Shown in pieces: positions 19,583-27,528 of a stretch of 41,375 nt of DNA. The position numbers and the translations under genes are program-made. The notes below the pieces were generated by a model. The model saw nothing but the letters and a program-made list of their open reading frames with translations. It was not told the DNA's origin and made no database searches. This DNA is from Hydrogenophaga sp. (GTDB lineage Bacteria > Pseudomonadota > Gammaproteobacteria > Burkholderiales > Burkholderiaceae_C). The first letter of the stretch is position 1; each line of letters opens with the position of its first letter. The stretch covers positions 1 to 41,375 of the forward strand of contig JAGKSX010000039.1 in assembly GCA_018993155.1 (NCBI GenBank). The letters are read 5' to 3'.

Positions 19583-20560
19583 TCACTCGAACGACCCGAT
19601 GCGGCCGAGGTCCCCGAAGTTCATCCAGACAAAAAAGGCCTTGCCCACGATGTTCGCGTCCGGCACGAAGCCCCAGTACCGCGAGTCCAGGGAGTTGTCG
19701 CGATTGTCACCCATCATGAAATAGTGGCCCTGGGGCACCTTGCAGGTAACGCCCTCGACGGTGTACTTGCAGGCGTTGCTGAAGGGAAACTCCGTGGTGC
19801 CCTGGATGAAGGCGGGACGGTCGTCGTCGTTGAGGGTGTTGTAGCTGCGCGCGTCCAGGGTCTCGCGGAACTGGCGCGCATAGCGCATGGTCTCGCTGTC
19901 GAAGAACTCGGGCTGTGCCACGCGCGGCACCGGCTTGCCATTCACCGTGAGCTGCTTGTTCAGGTAGGCCACTTCGTCTCCCGGCACCCCTATTACCCGC
20001 TTGATGTAGTCCAGGCTGGGTTGCGGCGGATAACGGAACACCATCACATCGCCCCGTTGGGGGGTGTGATTCTCCATGATCTTGGTGTTGAAGACCGGCA
20101 AGCGCACTCCGTAGTGGAATTTGTTCACCAGTATGAGATCGCCCACGCGCAAGGTGGGGATCATGGAGCCAGACGGTATCTTGAAGGGCTCGAACAGAAA
20201 GGAGCGCAGGACGAAGACCGCCAGGATCACGGGGAACAGGCCAGCCGTCCAGTCCAGCCACCAGGGCTGGGCCAGCAGCTTCTGCCGCGCGTTGTCCACG
20301 TCACCTTCGATGTGCGTGAAGCCTTGCTTGAGCAGCGCTTCCTTGCGCGTGTTGTGCTCGAGCAGCAATTGCTGCGCCGCACGGCGGCGGCGGGGCAGGA
20401 AAATCAGCTTTTCGGCGATCCAGTAGACCCCTGTCACCGCCGTTGCCAGCATCAGCAGCACGGCGAAATTGCCTTCCACCACTCCGGTGTACCAGGCGAC
20501 CGCGTAAGCGGCAAACGCCGCCAGGATCACCGCGGTGATCGATGCCATGGCCGCCGGCAT
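19583..20560 (-). CDS. lepB: Signal peptidase I
   Basis: A 325-residue leader peptidase that cleaves signal peptides of exported proteins at the outer face of the inner membrane. Two hydrophobic spans lie near the N-terminus (about 5-25 and 31-50) and another precedes the catalytic part. The catalytic Ser is residue 132 in IPSGSMIPTL and the general-base Lys is residue 187 in YIKRVIGVPGD. GDNRDNSLDSRYWG (box E) is intact near the C-terminus. Its ATG shares one base with the lepA stop (TGATG), so the two are translationally coupled. Confidence 0.97.
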   Translation of the reverse strand: MPAAMASITAVILAAFAAYAVAWYTGVVEGNFAVLLMLATAVTGVYWIAEKLIFLPRRRRAAQQLLLEHNTRKEALLKQGFTHIEGDVDNARQKLLAQPWWLDWTAGLFPVILAVFVLRSFLFEPFKIPSGSMIPTLRVGDLILVNKFHYGVRLPVFNTKIMENHTPQRGDVMVFRYPPQPSLDYIKRVIGVPGDEVAYLNKQLTVNGKPVPRVAQPEFFDSETMRYARQFRETLDARSYNTLNDDDRPAFIQGTTEFPFSNACKYTVEGVTCKVPQGHYFMMGDNRDNSLDSRYWGFVPDANIVGKAFFVWMNFGDLGRIGSFE

Positions 20561-22368
20561 CAGTCCTGCACCTGCAAAATGGCGAGAAAGGCCTCTTGGG
20601 GCACTTCGACCGAGCCGATCTGTTTCATGCGCTTCTTGCCTGCTTTCTGTTTTTCGAGAAGTTTGCGTTTGCGGGTGATGTCACCGCCGTAGCATTTTGC
20701 CAGCACGTTCTTGCGCAGCGCCTTGATGGTTTCGCGGGCGATCACATTGCCCCCGATGGCTGCCTGGATGGCCACGTCGAACATCTGGCGGCTGATGATC
20801 TCACGCATCTTCGCGGCCACCGCCCGGCCCCGGTACTGGGCCTGGGTGCGGTGCACGATGATGGACAGGGCATCGACCTTCTCGCCGTTGAGCAGGATGT
20901 CGACCTTCACCACATCGGAGGCGCGGTACTCCTTGAACTCGTAGTCCATGGAGGCATAGCCCCGGCTCACCGATTTCAGTTTGTCGAAGAAGTCCAGCAC
21001 GATCTCGCCCAAGGGCATGTCGTAGGTCAGCATGACCTGCTTGCCGTGGTAGGCCATGTTGATCTGCAAACCGCGCTTCTGGTTGGCCAGCGTCATGACC
21101 GCGCCCACGTACTCCTGGGGCATATAAAGATGCACCGTGACGATGGGCTCGCGGATTTCCTCGATGCGGCCCTGGTCGGGCATCTTGGACGGGTTCTCCA
21201 CCATCAGGACTTCGCCATCGGGCTTGACCACCTGGTAGACCACGCTGGGCGCGGTGGTGATGAGGTCCTGGTCGAACTCGCGCTCCAGGCGCTCCTGCAC
21301 GATCTCCATGTGCAGCAGGCCCAGGAAACCGCAGCGGAAGCCGAAGCCCAGCGCCTGCGACACTTCCGGCTCGTAGTGCAGCGACGCGTCGTTGAGCTTG
21401 AGCTTCTCCAACGCATCGCGCAAGGCGTCGTACTGGTTGGCCTCGGTCGGGTACAGACCGGCGAACACCTGGGGCTGCACTTCCTTGAAGCCCGGCAAGG
21501 CTTCGGTGGCCGGGCCGGCGTTGTTGGGCAGCTTCTTCTCCAGAGTGATGGTGTCGCCCACCTTCGCCGCCTGCAGCTCCTTGATGCCGGCGATGATGTA
21601 CCCCACCTCCCCCGCTTCCAGGGCCTCGCGCGGCTCGTTGGCTGGCGTGAACACACCGAGGTTGTCAGCGTTGTAGACGGTGTTGGTCGCCATCATCTTG
21701 AAGCGCTCGCCCTTCTGCAGGCGACCGTCGACCACGCGCACCAGCATGACCACGCCCACGTAGGCGTCGTACCAGCTGTCCACGATCATCGCGCGCAGCG
21801 GCGCATCGGGCCGCCCCTTGGGCGCCGGAATGCGCGCGACCACCGCTTCCAAGATGTCCTCCACGCCCATGCCGGTCTTGGCCGAGCAGGGAATCGCATC
21901 GGTGGCATCGATGCCGATCACGTCCTCGATCTCGCTCTTGGCGTTCTCCGGGTCGGCGTTGGGCAGGTCCATCTTGTTGAGCACCGGCACCACTTCCACA
22001 CCCAGGTCGAGCGCGGTGTAGCAGTTGGCCACGGTCTGAGCCTCGACCCCCTGGCTGGCATCGACCACCAGCAACGCGCCTTCGCAAGCCGAGAGCGAAC
22101 GAGACACCTCGTAAGAGAAGTCCACGTGCCCCGGGGTGTCGATCAAATTGAGGTTGTAGACCTGACCGTTGCGGGCCTTGTACCTCAGCGCGGCGGTCTG
22201 CGCCTTGATGGTGATGCCGCGCTCCTTCTCGATGTCCATCGAGTCGAGCACCTGCTCGCTCATCTCACGATCGGACAGCCCCCCGCACAGGGAAATGATG
22301 CGGTCAGCGAGCGTGGACTTGCCATGGTCGATGTGCGCGATGATCGAAAAATTGCGGATGTGATTCAT
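20560..22368 (-). CDS. lepA: Translation elongation factor 4 (LepA)
   Basis: A 602-residue EF-4, a ribosome-associated GTPase implicated in back-translocation and in initiation and assembly effects. GTPase motifs: [13 protein letters not shown] (G1), the ERGITIKAQ switch, DTPGHVDF (G3) and NKMDLP (G4). EF-G-like domains follow, and then the LepA-specific C-terminal domain rich in Lys/Arg ([16 protein letters not shown]). The start ATG 22368 has no obvious Shine-Dalgarno sequence. A strong terminator on the same strand ends only 58 bases before the start, so transcription must begin in that short gap or read through. Confidence 0.97.
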   Translation of the reverse strand: MNHIRNFSIIAHIDHGKSTLADRIISLCGGLSDREMSEQVLDSMDIEKERGITIKAQTAALRYKARNGQVYNLNLIDTPGHVDFSYEVSRSLSACEGALLVVDASQGVEAQTVANCYTALDLGVEVVPVLNKMDLPNADPENAKSEIEDVIGIDATDAIPCSAKTGMGVEDILEAVVARIPAPKGRPDAPLRAMIVDSWYDAYVGVVMLVRVVDGRLQKGERFKMMATNTVYNADNLGVFTPANEPREALEAGEVGYIIAGIKELQAAKVGDTITLEKKLPNNAGPATEALPGFKEVQPQVFAGLYPTEANQYDALRDALEKLKLNDASLHYEPEVSQALGFGFRCGFLGLLHMEIVQERLEREFDQDLITTAPSVVYQVVKPDGEVLMVENPSKMPDQGRIEEIREPIVTVHLYMPQEYVGAVMTLANQKRGLQINMAYHGKQVMLTYDMPLGEIVLDFFDKLKSVSRGYASMDYEFKEYRASDVVKVDILLNGEKVDALSIIVHRTQAQYRGRAVAAKMREIISRQMFDVAIQAAIGGNVIARETIKALRKNVLAKCYGGDITRKRKLLEKQKAGKKRMKQIGSVEVPQEAFLAILQVQD

Positions 22369-22425
22369 CAGGAAAGCGGCTCAGGCACGAGAAAAACCGC
22401 GGGTTCACACAGGAACGGGCGGCCA

Positions 22426-22491
22426 TAAAAAAGGGCGCGTCAGCTGCTGACGCGCCCGTAACCAACAATCAATGGCAACTGCGATAGTTGG
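22426..22491 (-). ncRNA. Candidate small RNA or attenuated lepA leader
   Basis: A TACAAT -10 box (22503-22498) would start an RNA near 22491 that ends at the strong terminator, about 65 bases long. It would contain a small hairpin (CAACT-ATCGC-AGTTG, 22490-22476) and then the terminator hairpin. A competing pairing CCAAC/GTTGG (22491-22487 with 22466-22462) is also possible. No -35 is evident and no known RNA family is recognised. A longer leader from the upstream TAAAAT box is the alternative. Inferred from signals only. Confidence 0.35.
22427..22457 (-). terminator. Very strong terminator just upstream of lepA
   Basis: Read on the minus strand, a perfect 10-bp stem (GGGCGCGTCA with TGACGCGCCC, 22457-22448 and 22442-22433) with a five-base loop is followed at once by six T (22432-22427). 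It points toward lepA and lies 58 bases before its start codon. It does not follow any protein gene: mucD has its own terminator at 22820-22860. It therefore ends either a small RNA or a leader transcript. Confidence 0.85.
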
Positions 22492-22497
22492 GGTTTC

Positions 22498-22503
22498 ATT
22501 GTA
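22498..22503 (-). promoter_or_regulatory. -10 box (TACAAT), minus strand
   Basis: TACAAT on the minus strand, five of six matches to consensus, 41 bases ahead of the terminator stem. No convincing -35 lies 16-18 bases upstream. Confidence 0.35.
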
Positions 22504-22572
22504 GGCAAAAAGCCTGGAATGCACACCTCCGAACCACCACCGTTACCCTGTTGCAGCGCAGCAACGTCAAAG

Positions 22573-22581
22573 TTATGCACA
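22573..22581 (+). promoter_or_regulatory. DnaA-box-like site (TTATGCACA)
   Basis: TTATGCACA matches the DnaA box consensus TTATNCACA at every defined position. Two further sites with one mismatch to TTATCCACA lie in the same gap, both on the minus strand: TCATCCACA (22628-22620) and TTTTCCACA (22795-22787). There are no replication genes nearby, so if real this is a DnaA-binding regulatory or titration site and not an obvious origin. Confidence 0.35.
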
Positions 22582-22689
22582 GCTCATTCACAGGAAAACG
22601 GGACAACGTGTGAGGCAGCTGTGGATGACTTGGGAACATCCTGCGGCACTTCCACATCGTGGATCGACGTGGCGCATGGGCACAGGAAT

Positions 22690-22702
22690 CTGTTCAGAAC
22701 AG
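22690..22702. repeat. Perfect 13-base palindrome, possible operator
   Basis: CTGTTC-A-GAACAG is a perfect inverted repeat with a one-base centre. It overlaps the expected transcription start (about 22701) of the TAAAAT promoter on the minus strand, a typical repressor position. It does not match the E. coli LexA box (CTGT-N8-ACAG) because the spacing is five, not eight. Confidence 0.35.
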
Positions 22703-22707
22703 GGGCT

Positions 22708-22713
22708 ATTTTA
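22708..22713 (-). promoter_or_regulatory. -10 box (TAAAAT) for the lepA leader or an upstream RNA
   Basis: TAAAAT on the minus strand, the same form as seen ahead of leuC and acpP in this window. TTGTCG lies 19 bases upstream, a long spacer. Transcription would start near 22701, giving a leader of about 330 bases to lepA that contains the internal terminator. Confidence 0.4.
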
Positions 22714-22819
22714 GCGAATTCAGTCATGAGAACGACAAGGATTGTAAGCGTTCACTAACAAAAAGAAAATTTTGGGTGCCGCGTACTGTGGAAAACCCCG
22801 TGTGGCGAATCGGCCACCG

Positions 22820-22860
22820 AAAAAAATAACCCCCAATCCCAATCGGGACAGGGGGTTATT
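22820..22860 (-). terminator. Terminator of the rpoE-rseAB-mucD unit
   Basis: On the minus strand a 10-bp stem (AATAACCCCC at 22860-22851 with GGGGGTTATT at 22834-22825) encloses a 16-base loop that can itself form a small TCCC/GGGA stem. A T run follows (22826-22820). It starts 17 bases after the mucD stop. Confidence 0.85.
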
Positions 22861-22876
22861 GGCCGGAGGACGCGGC

Positions 22877-24379
22877 TCAGCGTGCTGCGCGGATCACCGC
22901 GTACTGGGCCCACTCCCCGCGGCGGAACAGCACGTTGACCGGCTTGCTCTTCTCGATTTTGCCCAGAGCAGCTTCGACTTCCTTCACGTTGGCGGTCTCG
23001 GTGTTGGCGATCGCCACGATCACGTCGCCTTCGCGCAGCCCCGCACGCGCAGCGGGCCCCTCGGCCGAGGCCACACGCACACCGCCCTTGACATTGAGTT
23101 CCTTCTTCTCGGCCGCAGTGAGTTCGGCCAGGCTCAGGCCCAGCGCCTGCAGGGCATTGCTGGACTGTGGCTTGGTCGGCTCTGGTGCCGCGGCCTTGGC
23201 CTCCGGGCGCTCCGGTTCGAGCTCGGCCACGATGATCGAGAGCTCGCGCTGGCTGCCCCGGCGAAACACCGTCATGCTGCTCTTGTTGCCCGGCTTGGTG
23301 TTGCCCACGAGGCGCGGCAAGTCCACGGACTTGTCGATCTCCTTGCCGTCGAACTTGACGATGATGTCGCCCGGCTCCACGCCGGCCTTGGCCGCTGGCG
23401 AGTTCGGCTCCACCCCGCGCACCAGCGCCCCCTTGGGCTGGCCCAGGCCGATGGACTCGGCCACGTCCTTGCTCACCTGATCGATCTGCACGCCGATGCG
23501 GCCACGCGTCACGCGCCCGGTGGCCCGGAGCTGATCGGAGACGCGCACCGCCTCATCGATGGGGATCGCGAACGAGATGCCCTGGAAACCACCCGAGCGG
23601 GAGTAGATCTGGCTGTTGATGCCCACCACCTCGCCGCGCATGTTGATCAGCGGGCCGCCCGAGTTGCCCGGGTTGATGGCCACGTCGGTCTGGATGAACG
23701 GCAGGAAATCCCCCGTGTCGCGCTGCTTGGCACTCACGATGCCCGCGGTGACCGTGTTTTCCAGGCCGAAGGGGGAGCCGATGGCCATGACCCATTCGCC
23801 GACGCGCAGGCGATTGATGTCGCCGATCTTGACGGCCGTCAACCCCGATGCCTCGATCTTCACCACGGCCACGTCGGTGCGTTTGTCCGCCCCCACGAGC
23901 TTGGCCTTGAACTCGCGCTTGTCGGGCAGGGTGACGATGAGTTCGTCGGCGCCATCGACCACGTGCGCGTTCGTCATGATGAGACCATCCGCGCTCAGGA
24001 TGAAACCCGAGCCCACGCCCCGGGGTTGTGCCTCTTCGGACGGTGGCCGCTCCTGGCGGGGGCCGCGCGGCGTCATGCCGGGGGGAATGGGAATGCCGAA
24101 GCGGCGGAAAAACTCCAGCATCTGCTCGTCCGGCGCCGAGCCGCCTGGGCCTTCCTTGCTGGCGCGCTCCAGGGTGCGGATGTTGACCACCGACGGCCCC
24201 ACAAGGTCCACGAGGTCGGTGAAATCAGGCAGCCCACGCACGCTGGCCGCCGGTGGCACGGTGGGAACCTGGGCTGCCGCGGTGGACGGGGCCGCCAAGC
24301 CTGCAGCGCCGCCCACCACCAACGCGGCCGTGGTCAGCATGCTCAGGAGCGGGATTCGCATGGTGTGGGAGCGCGTCAT
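22877..24379 (-). CDS. mucD: Periplasmic serine protease of the DegP/MucD (Do) family
   Basis: A 500-residue HtrA-type protease and chaperone that degrades misfolded envelope proteins. The signal peptide (about 1-36) ends in AAAQ. The catalytic triad is visible: His139 in TNAHVVDGAD, Asp169 in KRTDVAVV and Ser240 in NPGNSGGPL. Two PDZ domains follow (about 290-385 and 405-495). It is downstream of rpoE-rseA-rseB, the arrangement that gave mucD its name in Pseudomonas and that is general in Burkholderiales. I chose ATG 24379 because AAGGA lies six bases upstream; ATG 24361 is the alternative. Confidence 0.95.
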   Translation of the reverse strand: MTRSHTMRIPLLSMLTTAALVVGGAAGLAAPSTAAAQVPTVPPAASVRGLPDFTDLVDLVGPSVVNIRTLERASKEGPGGSAPDEQMLEFFRRFGIPIPPGMTPRGPRQERPPSEEAQPRGVGSGFILSADGLIMTNAHVVDGADELIVTLPDKREFKAKLVGADKRTDVAVVKIEASGLTAVKIGDINRLRVGEWVMAIGSPFGLENTVTAGIVSAKQRDTGDFLPFIQTDVAINPGNSGGPLINMRGEVVGINSQIYSRSGGFQGISFAIPIDEAVRVSDQLRATGRVTRGRIGVQIDQVSKDVAESIGLGQPKGALVRGVEPNSPAAKAGVEPGDIIVKFDGKEIDKSVDLPRLVGNTKPGNKSSMTVFRRGSQRELSIIVAELEPERPEAKAAAPEPTKPQSSNALQALGLSLAELTAAEKKELNVKGGVRVASAEGPAARAGLREGDVIVAIANTETANVKEVEAALGKIEKSKPVNVLFRRGEWAQYAVIRAAR

Positions 24380-24420
24380 GGAAATCCTTTACGGGTACGC
24401 AAAAAAAGAGGATATGCCGA

Positions 24421-24451
24421 AAAACAAAAGGCCGCCGGCAACAAGGCCGGC
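24421..24451 (-). terminator. Terminator-like hairpin between rseB and mucD
   Basis: On the minus strand GCCGGC (24451-24446) and GCCGGC (24439-24434) form a 6-bp stem with a six-base loop. A GGCC step and then TTTTGTTTT (to 24421) follow. The T run is offset by four bases and interrupted, so it may reduce rather than stop transcription into mucD. Confidence 0.5.
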
Positions 24452-24495
24452 CACCGACGCGAAGCAGGCCATCTCCGGACGGCCAGGCGACACAT

Positions 24496-25569
24496 CTACC
24501 GGGTTCGCTCCAAGGCGATGGCGAATCGGCGCAAGGTGGCCGCGGGCGCTTCACCCATCACGGTCAACCAATGGTCGCCCACCCGGCGATTGACCGAATT
24601 CGTGGCGCCCACCGTGGCGGAGGTCTCCTGCGTGTGGCGCTGCGCATCGAACGGCTCGACAAACAGGGACACCGACGCCAGACCATCCGAGAACACCCAC
24701 TGCATGGAGGCCTGACCAGGACCTTGCGCCGCGGCTCCGGGCGTCTCGCGCGTGTGACAGCTCATGGCGGTGAAACCAGGCACCGGCTCTTTCAGACGCC
24801 AGCCCTCCGCCTCGGCGGTGGTTTTTTTCAATGTGGGCTTGTGGACTTCATAGCCTCGGGTGTCTTTCATGAGCTTCGAGAGCTTGTCCATGCTCACCGG
24901 GGCATCAAGCTGCAACTCGGAGAAGGCCACCTGCTCCAGCACCGCACCCTGCTCGCCCAGGGTCTGCAACTTCACCACCAGCCCCGTCTGGCGCTCGGAC
25001 CAGATGCGGTAGCCGAAGCGAAGGTCGTCGCGCGGCAGGATTTCCACCATGTCGGCCAGATGCCCGGCCACCCGCTGCACACCCACTTCCCGCGCGCTGT
25101 AGAACTGCGGGATCAGGTTGCTCGGCGTGCGCAGCAGCTCTGGGAACATGCCCAGCGAATCGCGTTTCTCGACGAACGCGGTTTTCGCCTCCGGCACGAA
25201 AGTGATGACCTCCTTGTTGCGGCGAATGGTCGTTCGCGGCGCGCCAGTCAGGGTATCGACCCGCTCCATCTGCTGCGAGCCATCGCATACATGCCAGATC
25301 TTCGAGGCCGACATGGAGCTCCCTGCGGACACCACCAGGGTACCGATGTAGGAGCGCTGGTTCGAGGCTTCGTGCATGCGCGTCAGCCATTCGTTGACGC
25401 TTCGCACATGGCCCGAGGTAGGCGCAGTCTGCGCGTTCACCGGCGCCATGAAACCCGAAACCAGGGCGACAAGCGCGGCCGCACCCCAGCGCCGGATGAC
25501 GGGCCTTCCATGTTGAAACCGCAGCACGCTCACATCACCACGAAAAGGCAGGGTCAGGACTAGCGCCAT
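24496..25569 (-). CDS. rseB: Sigma-E regulatory protein RseB (MucB)
   Basis: A 357-residue periplasmic protein that binds RseA, protects it from cleavage and thereby tunes release of sigma-E; it senses lipoprotein or LPS signals in E. coli. The N-terminus has a long n-region and then a hydrophobic segment ending FMAPVNAQ, a signal peptide. The MucB/RseB domains follow (EWLTRMHEASNQRSYIGTLVVS, then the C-terminal SSLK-like domain with TRGYEVHKPTLKK). A GAGG ribosome site precedes ATG 25569, six bases after the rseA stop, indicating tight coupling. Confidence 0.92.
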   Translation of the reverse strand: MALVLTLPFRGDVSVLRFQHGRPVIRRWGAAALVALVSGFMAPVNAQTAPTSGHVRSVNEWLTRMHEASNQRSYIGTLVVSAGSSMSASKIWHVCDGSQQMERVDTLTGAPRTTIRRNKEVITFVPEAKTAFVEKRDSLGMFPELLRTPSNLIPQFYSAREVGVQRVAGHLADMVEILPRDDLRFGYRIWSERQTGLVVKLQTLGEQGAVLEQVAFSELQLDAPVSMDKLSKLMKDTRGYEVHKPTLKKTTAEAEGWRLKEPVPGFTAMSCHTRETPGAAAQGPGQASMQWVFSDGLASVSLFVEPFDAQRHTQETSATVGATNSVNRRVGDHWLTVMGEAPAATLRRFAIALERTR

Positions 25570-25575
25570 GGTGCC

Positions 25576-26283
25576 TCAGCGTCCTGCGGCGTCGTAGGTG
25601 GCATTGCGGATGAAGCCGGTGGGCATCTGAAGCGCCGACATGCCACCATTCTGGCGGTGCTCGGCCAACAACTCTTCCAGACGCGCGTCGCGGATCAAGG
25701 GGCCTTGCCCGGTGTTCACCACCACCGCGTTGGACGGAGCCACCGCTGCGCTGACCTCCACGGGTGCCGCAGCTTGTTGCGTTGGCACCGGGGCCGAGGC
25801 CAGCTGAGGGCCCGCTGCACCGCCCGAGCCCGAGGGCGCACCGCTCAACACCGTCCAGCTCACGGCCATGACGGCCGCCAGCGAGGCCAGCCCGGCCACC
25901 ATCTTCCAGCGGAAAACCGCGTCATTGGCCGCAGGCACCTGCACCAGCGCCGCGGGCGGGTTTTGCACGAGCAACCGCCCCTCGCCCACGGGCTGGGCCA
26001 CGGGCGCCGCCTCGGATCGCAGCCGTTCACGCACACCGGCCAGAAAGTCGCTGGGCGCCTGGGCGGTGGCCACCACACGGTTGCCACGCAAGACATCGCC
26101 GATCACCTGGTAGCTGTGCCAACTCGCGAACACCTCCGCGCGGCCTTCATCGGCTGCGAGCAGCCCGTCGAGCAACGCGGCATCGAGCTCACCATCCACC
26201 AGCGCGGACAAAACCTGCTCCGGGGCAACGGGATCGATCTCTTTCTGAGGCCGAAGGTTCAAATTGACTTGTGCGGCATTCAT
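25576..26283 (-). CDS. rseA: Anti-sigma-E factor RseA (MucA)
   Basis: A 235-residue anti-sigma factor. The cytoplasmic N-terminal domain (about 20-80) has EQVLSALVDGELD and FASWHSYQVIGDVLRG, typical of RseA. One membrane span lies at about 118-138, then a Pro/Ala-rich periplasmic part that would bind RseB. It holds the sigma factor until regulated proteolysis. Start ATG 26283 is preceded by AGGAAATT; the open frame upstream runs into the rpoE end and is not coding. It lies 68 bases after rpoE. Confidence 0.92.
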   Translation of the reverse strand: MNAAQVNLNLRPQKEIDPVAPEQVLSALVDGELDAALLDGLLAADEGRAEVFASWHSYQVIGDVLRGNRVVATAQAPSDFLAGVRERLRSEAAPVAQPVGEGRLLVQNPPAALVQVPAANDAVFRWKMVAGLASLAAVMAVSWTVLSGAPSGSGGAAGPQLASAPVPTQQAAAPVEVSAAVAPSNAVVVNTGQGPLIRDARLEELLAEHRQNGGMSALQMPTGFIRNATYDAAGR

Positions 26284-26351
26284 GATGAATTTCCTGAATT
26301 TCCCTACTCGCGGGGCGATGGGCAAGCATTCAACGGCCTGCCCCGCCTCTT

Positions 26352-26993
26352 CTACCAGCGTTTGCCCGTCTGGCGCTCCAGCATCGGCTTGATGCGCCCT
26401 GAAATGGCCTCGCGCGCCCGGAAAATCCGGGATCGCACTGTGCCGATGGGGCATTCCAGCGCCGCGGCAATCTCTTCATAGCTCATGCCCTCGATTTCCC
26501 GCAGGGTGATCGCCATGCGCAACTCTTCGGGCAGCGCTTCCATGGCGGCGTTGACCGCCTCGGCGATTTCCTTGCTGGCCAGCACCGCTTCGGGCGTTTC
26601 GGTGTCGGCCACTCCCGAATTTAGTTCGCGTTCCGGAGCGGAAGTTTCATCGTCTTCCCCGGATTTCATCTGAGACTGGAAGACCAGCGGATCGCGCTTG
26701 AGTTCCATGAGCTGCTTTTTGGCCGTATTGACCGCAATGCGGTACAGCCAGGTGTAGAACTGCGCATCACCCCGGAACTGAGCGAGCGCGCGGTACGCCC
26801 GGATGAAGGTCTCCTGGGCAATGTCCTGGACCAGGTCGGTGTCGCGGACCATGCGCCCGATCAGTCGCTCCACACGGCGCTGGTACTTGATGACCAGCAT
26901 CTCGAAGGCACGCTGCTCCCCCGCGAGCGTGCGCTGCACCAGCATGACGTCGCTGTCGGGTGGTGGTGGAGCGGTGTGGTCTTCGAGAGTCAT
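26352..26993 (-). CDS. rpoE: RNA polymerase sigma-E factor (AlgU/RpoE)
   Basis: A 213-residue ECF sigma factor for envelope stress. Region 2 is seen as AFEMLVIKYQRRVERLI, the DLVQDIAQETFIRAYRAL core-binding helix and FYTWLYRIAVNTAKK; region 4 has LPEELRMAITLREIEGMSYEEIAAAL and GTVRSRIFRARE. It is followed by rseA, rseB and mucD in one direction. I prefer ATG 26993 (MTLEDH); there is no clear Shine-Dalgarno. ATG 26945 (MLVQRT) is possible. A further in-frame extension to 27146 enters the upstream gene and is rejected. Confidence 0.95.
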   Translation of the reverse strand: MTLEDHTAPPPPDSDVMLVQRTLAGEQRAFEMLVIKYQRRVERLIGRMVRDTDLVQDIAQETFIRAYRALAQFRGDAQFYTWLYRIAVNTAKKQLMELKRDPLVFQSQMKSGEDDETSAPERELNSGVADTETPEAVLASKEIAEAVNAAMEALPEELRMAITLREIEGMSYEEIAAALECPIGTVRSRIFRAREAISGRIKPMLERQTGKRW

Positions 26994-27027
26994 GCGCGCG
27001 GAAATATAACCCAGGCCATTCGCCGGC

Positions 27028-27492
27028 TCATGCGCGGGCCGATATGAGCGCTCGGCGCAGGTCGTTCCAGAGCGCTGGATTGCGGCCACGCTCCGCCCAG
27101 ATCCAGCGCGCGGGCGCGTCTGCGGAATGCAGGCGCAACAGCACAATGCCCTGCCAGTCCATCACCCGCTCCACGCGTTGCAACGGCACGCTCTCGGCGC
27201 ACGATTCGCTGTACCAGTGCCAGACACCTGCAGGCGCTTCGGGATCGCGCCTTTCCAGCGCATTCCATTTCAGATGCCCCACAGGAGACCGTCGCCAGAC
27301 CCACAGGGCACCCATCACCCATATGGACCACAGCGTGCCTCCCAACACCCCCGACCAGGCTGCACCGCGGGTCGCATCGAGCCCATACCACAGGCCCAGG
27401 ACAGCGGCACCCAGCACGGCCAGAAGCGCGAGCAGGACGCCATACAAACCACAACGCCCCACCGGAAACATCACCGATGGGGCGTTGTGCAT
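27028..27492 (-). CDS. Small membrane protein, YgfX-like (uncertain)
   Basis: A 154-residue protein with two adjacent hydrophobic spans (about 14-37 and 44-67) and a C-terminal cytoplasmic-type part ending LWNDLRRALIS. The two-span hairpin plus a small beta-rich domain with a terminal W...LRR motif resembles the YgfX (CptA) family, which in E. coli is paired with SdhE and has been linked to cell division proteins. The match is by eye only and no sdhE gene is adjacent. It sits between fabF (36 bases) and rpoE (34 bases) and may be cotranscribed with either. Function unknown. Confidence 0.75.
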   Translation of the reverse strand: MHNAPSVMFPVGRCGLYGVLLALLAVLGAAVLGLWYGLDATRGAAWSGVLGGTLWSIWVMGALWVWRRSPVGHLKWNALERRDPEAPAGVWHWYSESCAESVPLQRVERVMDWQGIVLLRLHSADAPARWIWAERGRNPALWNDLRRALISARA

Positions 27493-27528
27493 GCGGCTTC
27501 TTCGTGAAGATAGGCGCGATCAGAGCGT

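Larger units (their letters stand above)
22369..22876. other. 508-base non-coding gap between mucD and lepA
   Basis: The only stretch over 300 bases without a convincing gene, and more A+T rich than its surroundings. On the minus strand it holds, in order: the mucD terminator (22860-22820), an A/T-rich segment, a TAAAAT box (22713-22708), a perfect CTGTTC-A-GAACAG palindrome (22690-22702), DnaA-like sites, a TACAAT box and the strong terminator. A 79-codon open frame on the + strand (22519-22758) has no family resemblance, and I do not accept it. Confidence 0.7.

Noticed and set aside
22369-22426. Short open frame (ATG at 22426, minus strand) overlapping the lepA start as a leader peptide
   Set aside because: It is out of frame with lepA, has no ribosome site and its ATG abuts the terminator T run; nothing supports translation.
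22426-22701. 6S RNA in the lepA leader region
   Set aside because: The long closed stem with a central bubble is not evident, and the location has no known link to ssrS.
22519-22758. 79-codon open frame on the + strand in the mucD-lepA gap
   Set aside because: No family resemblance, no ribosome site, and it runs against regulatory signals on the other strand.
20542-24715. Long + strand open frames of about 630-650 codons
   Set aside because: They are antisense to lepA and mucD, and their residue make-up (His, Gln, Arg, Ala) is typical of shadows.
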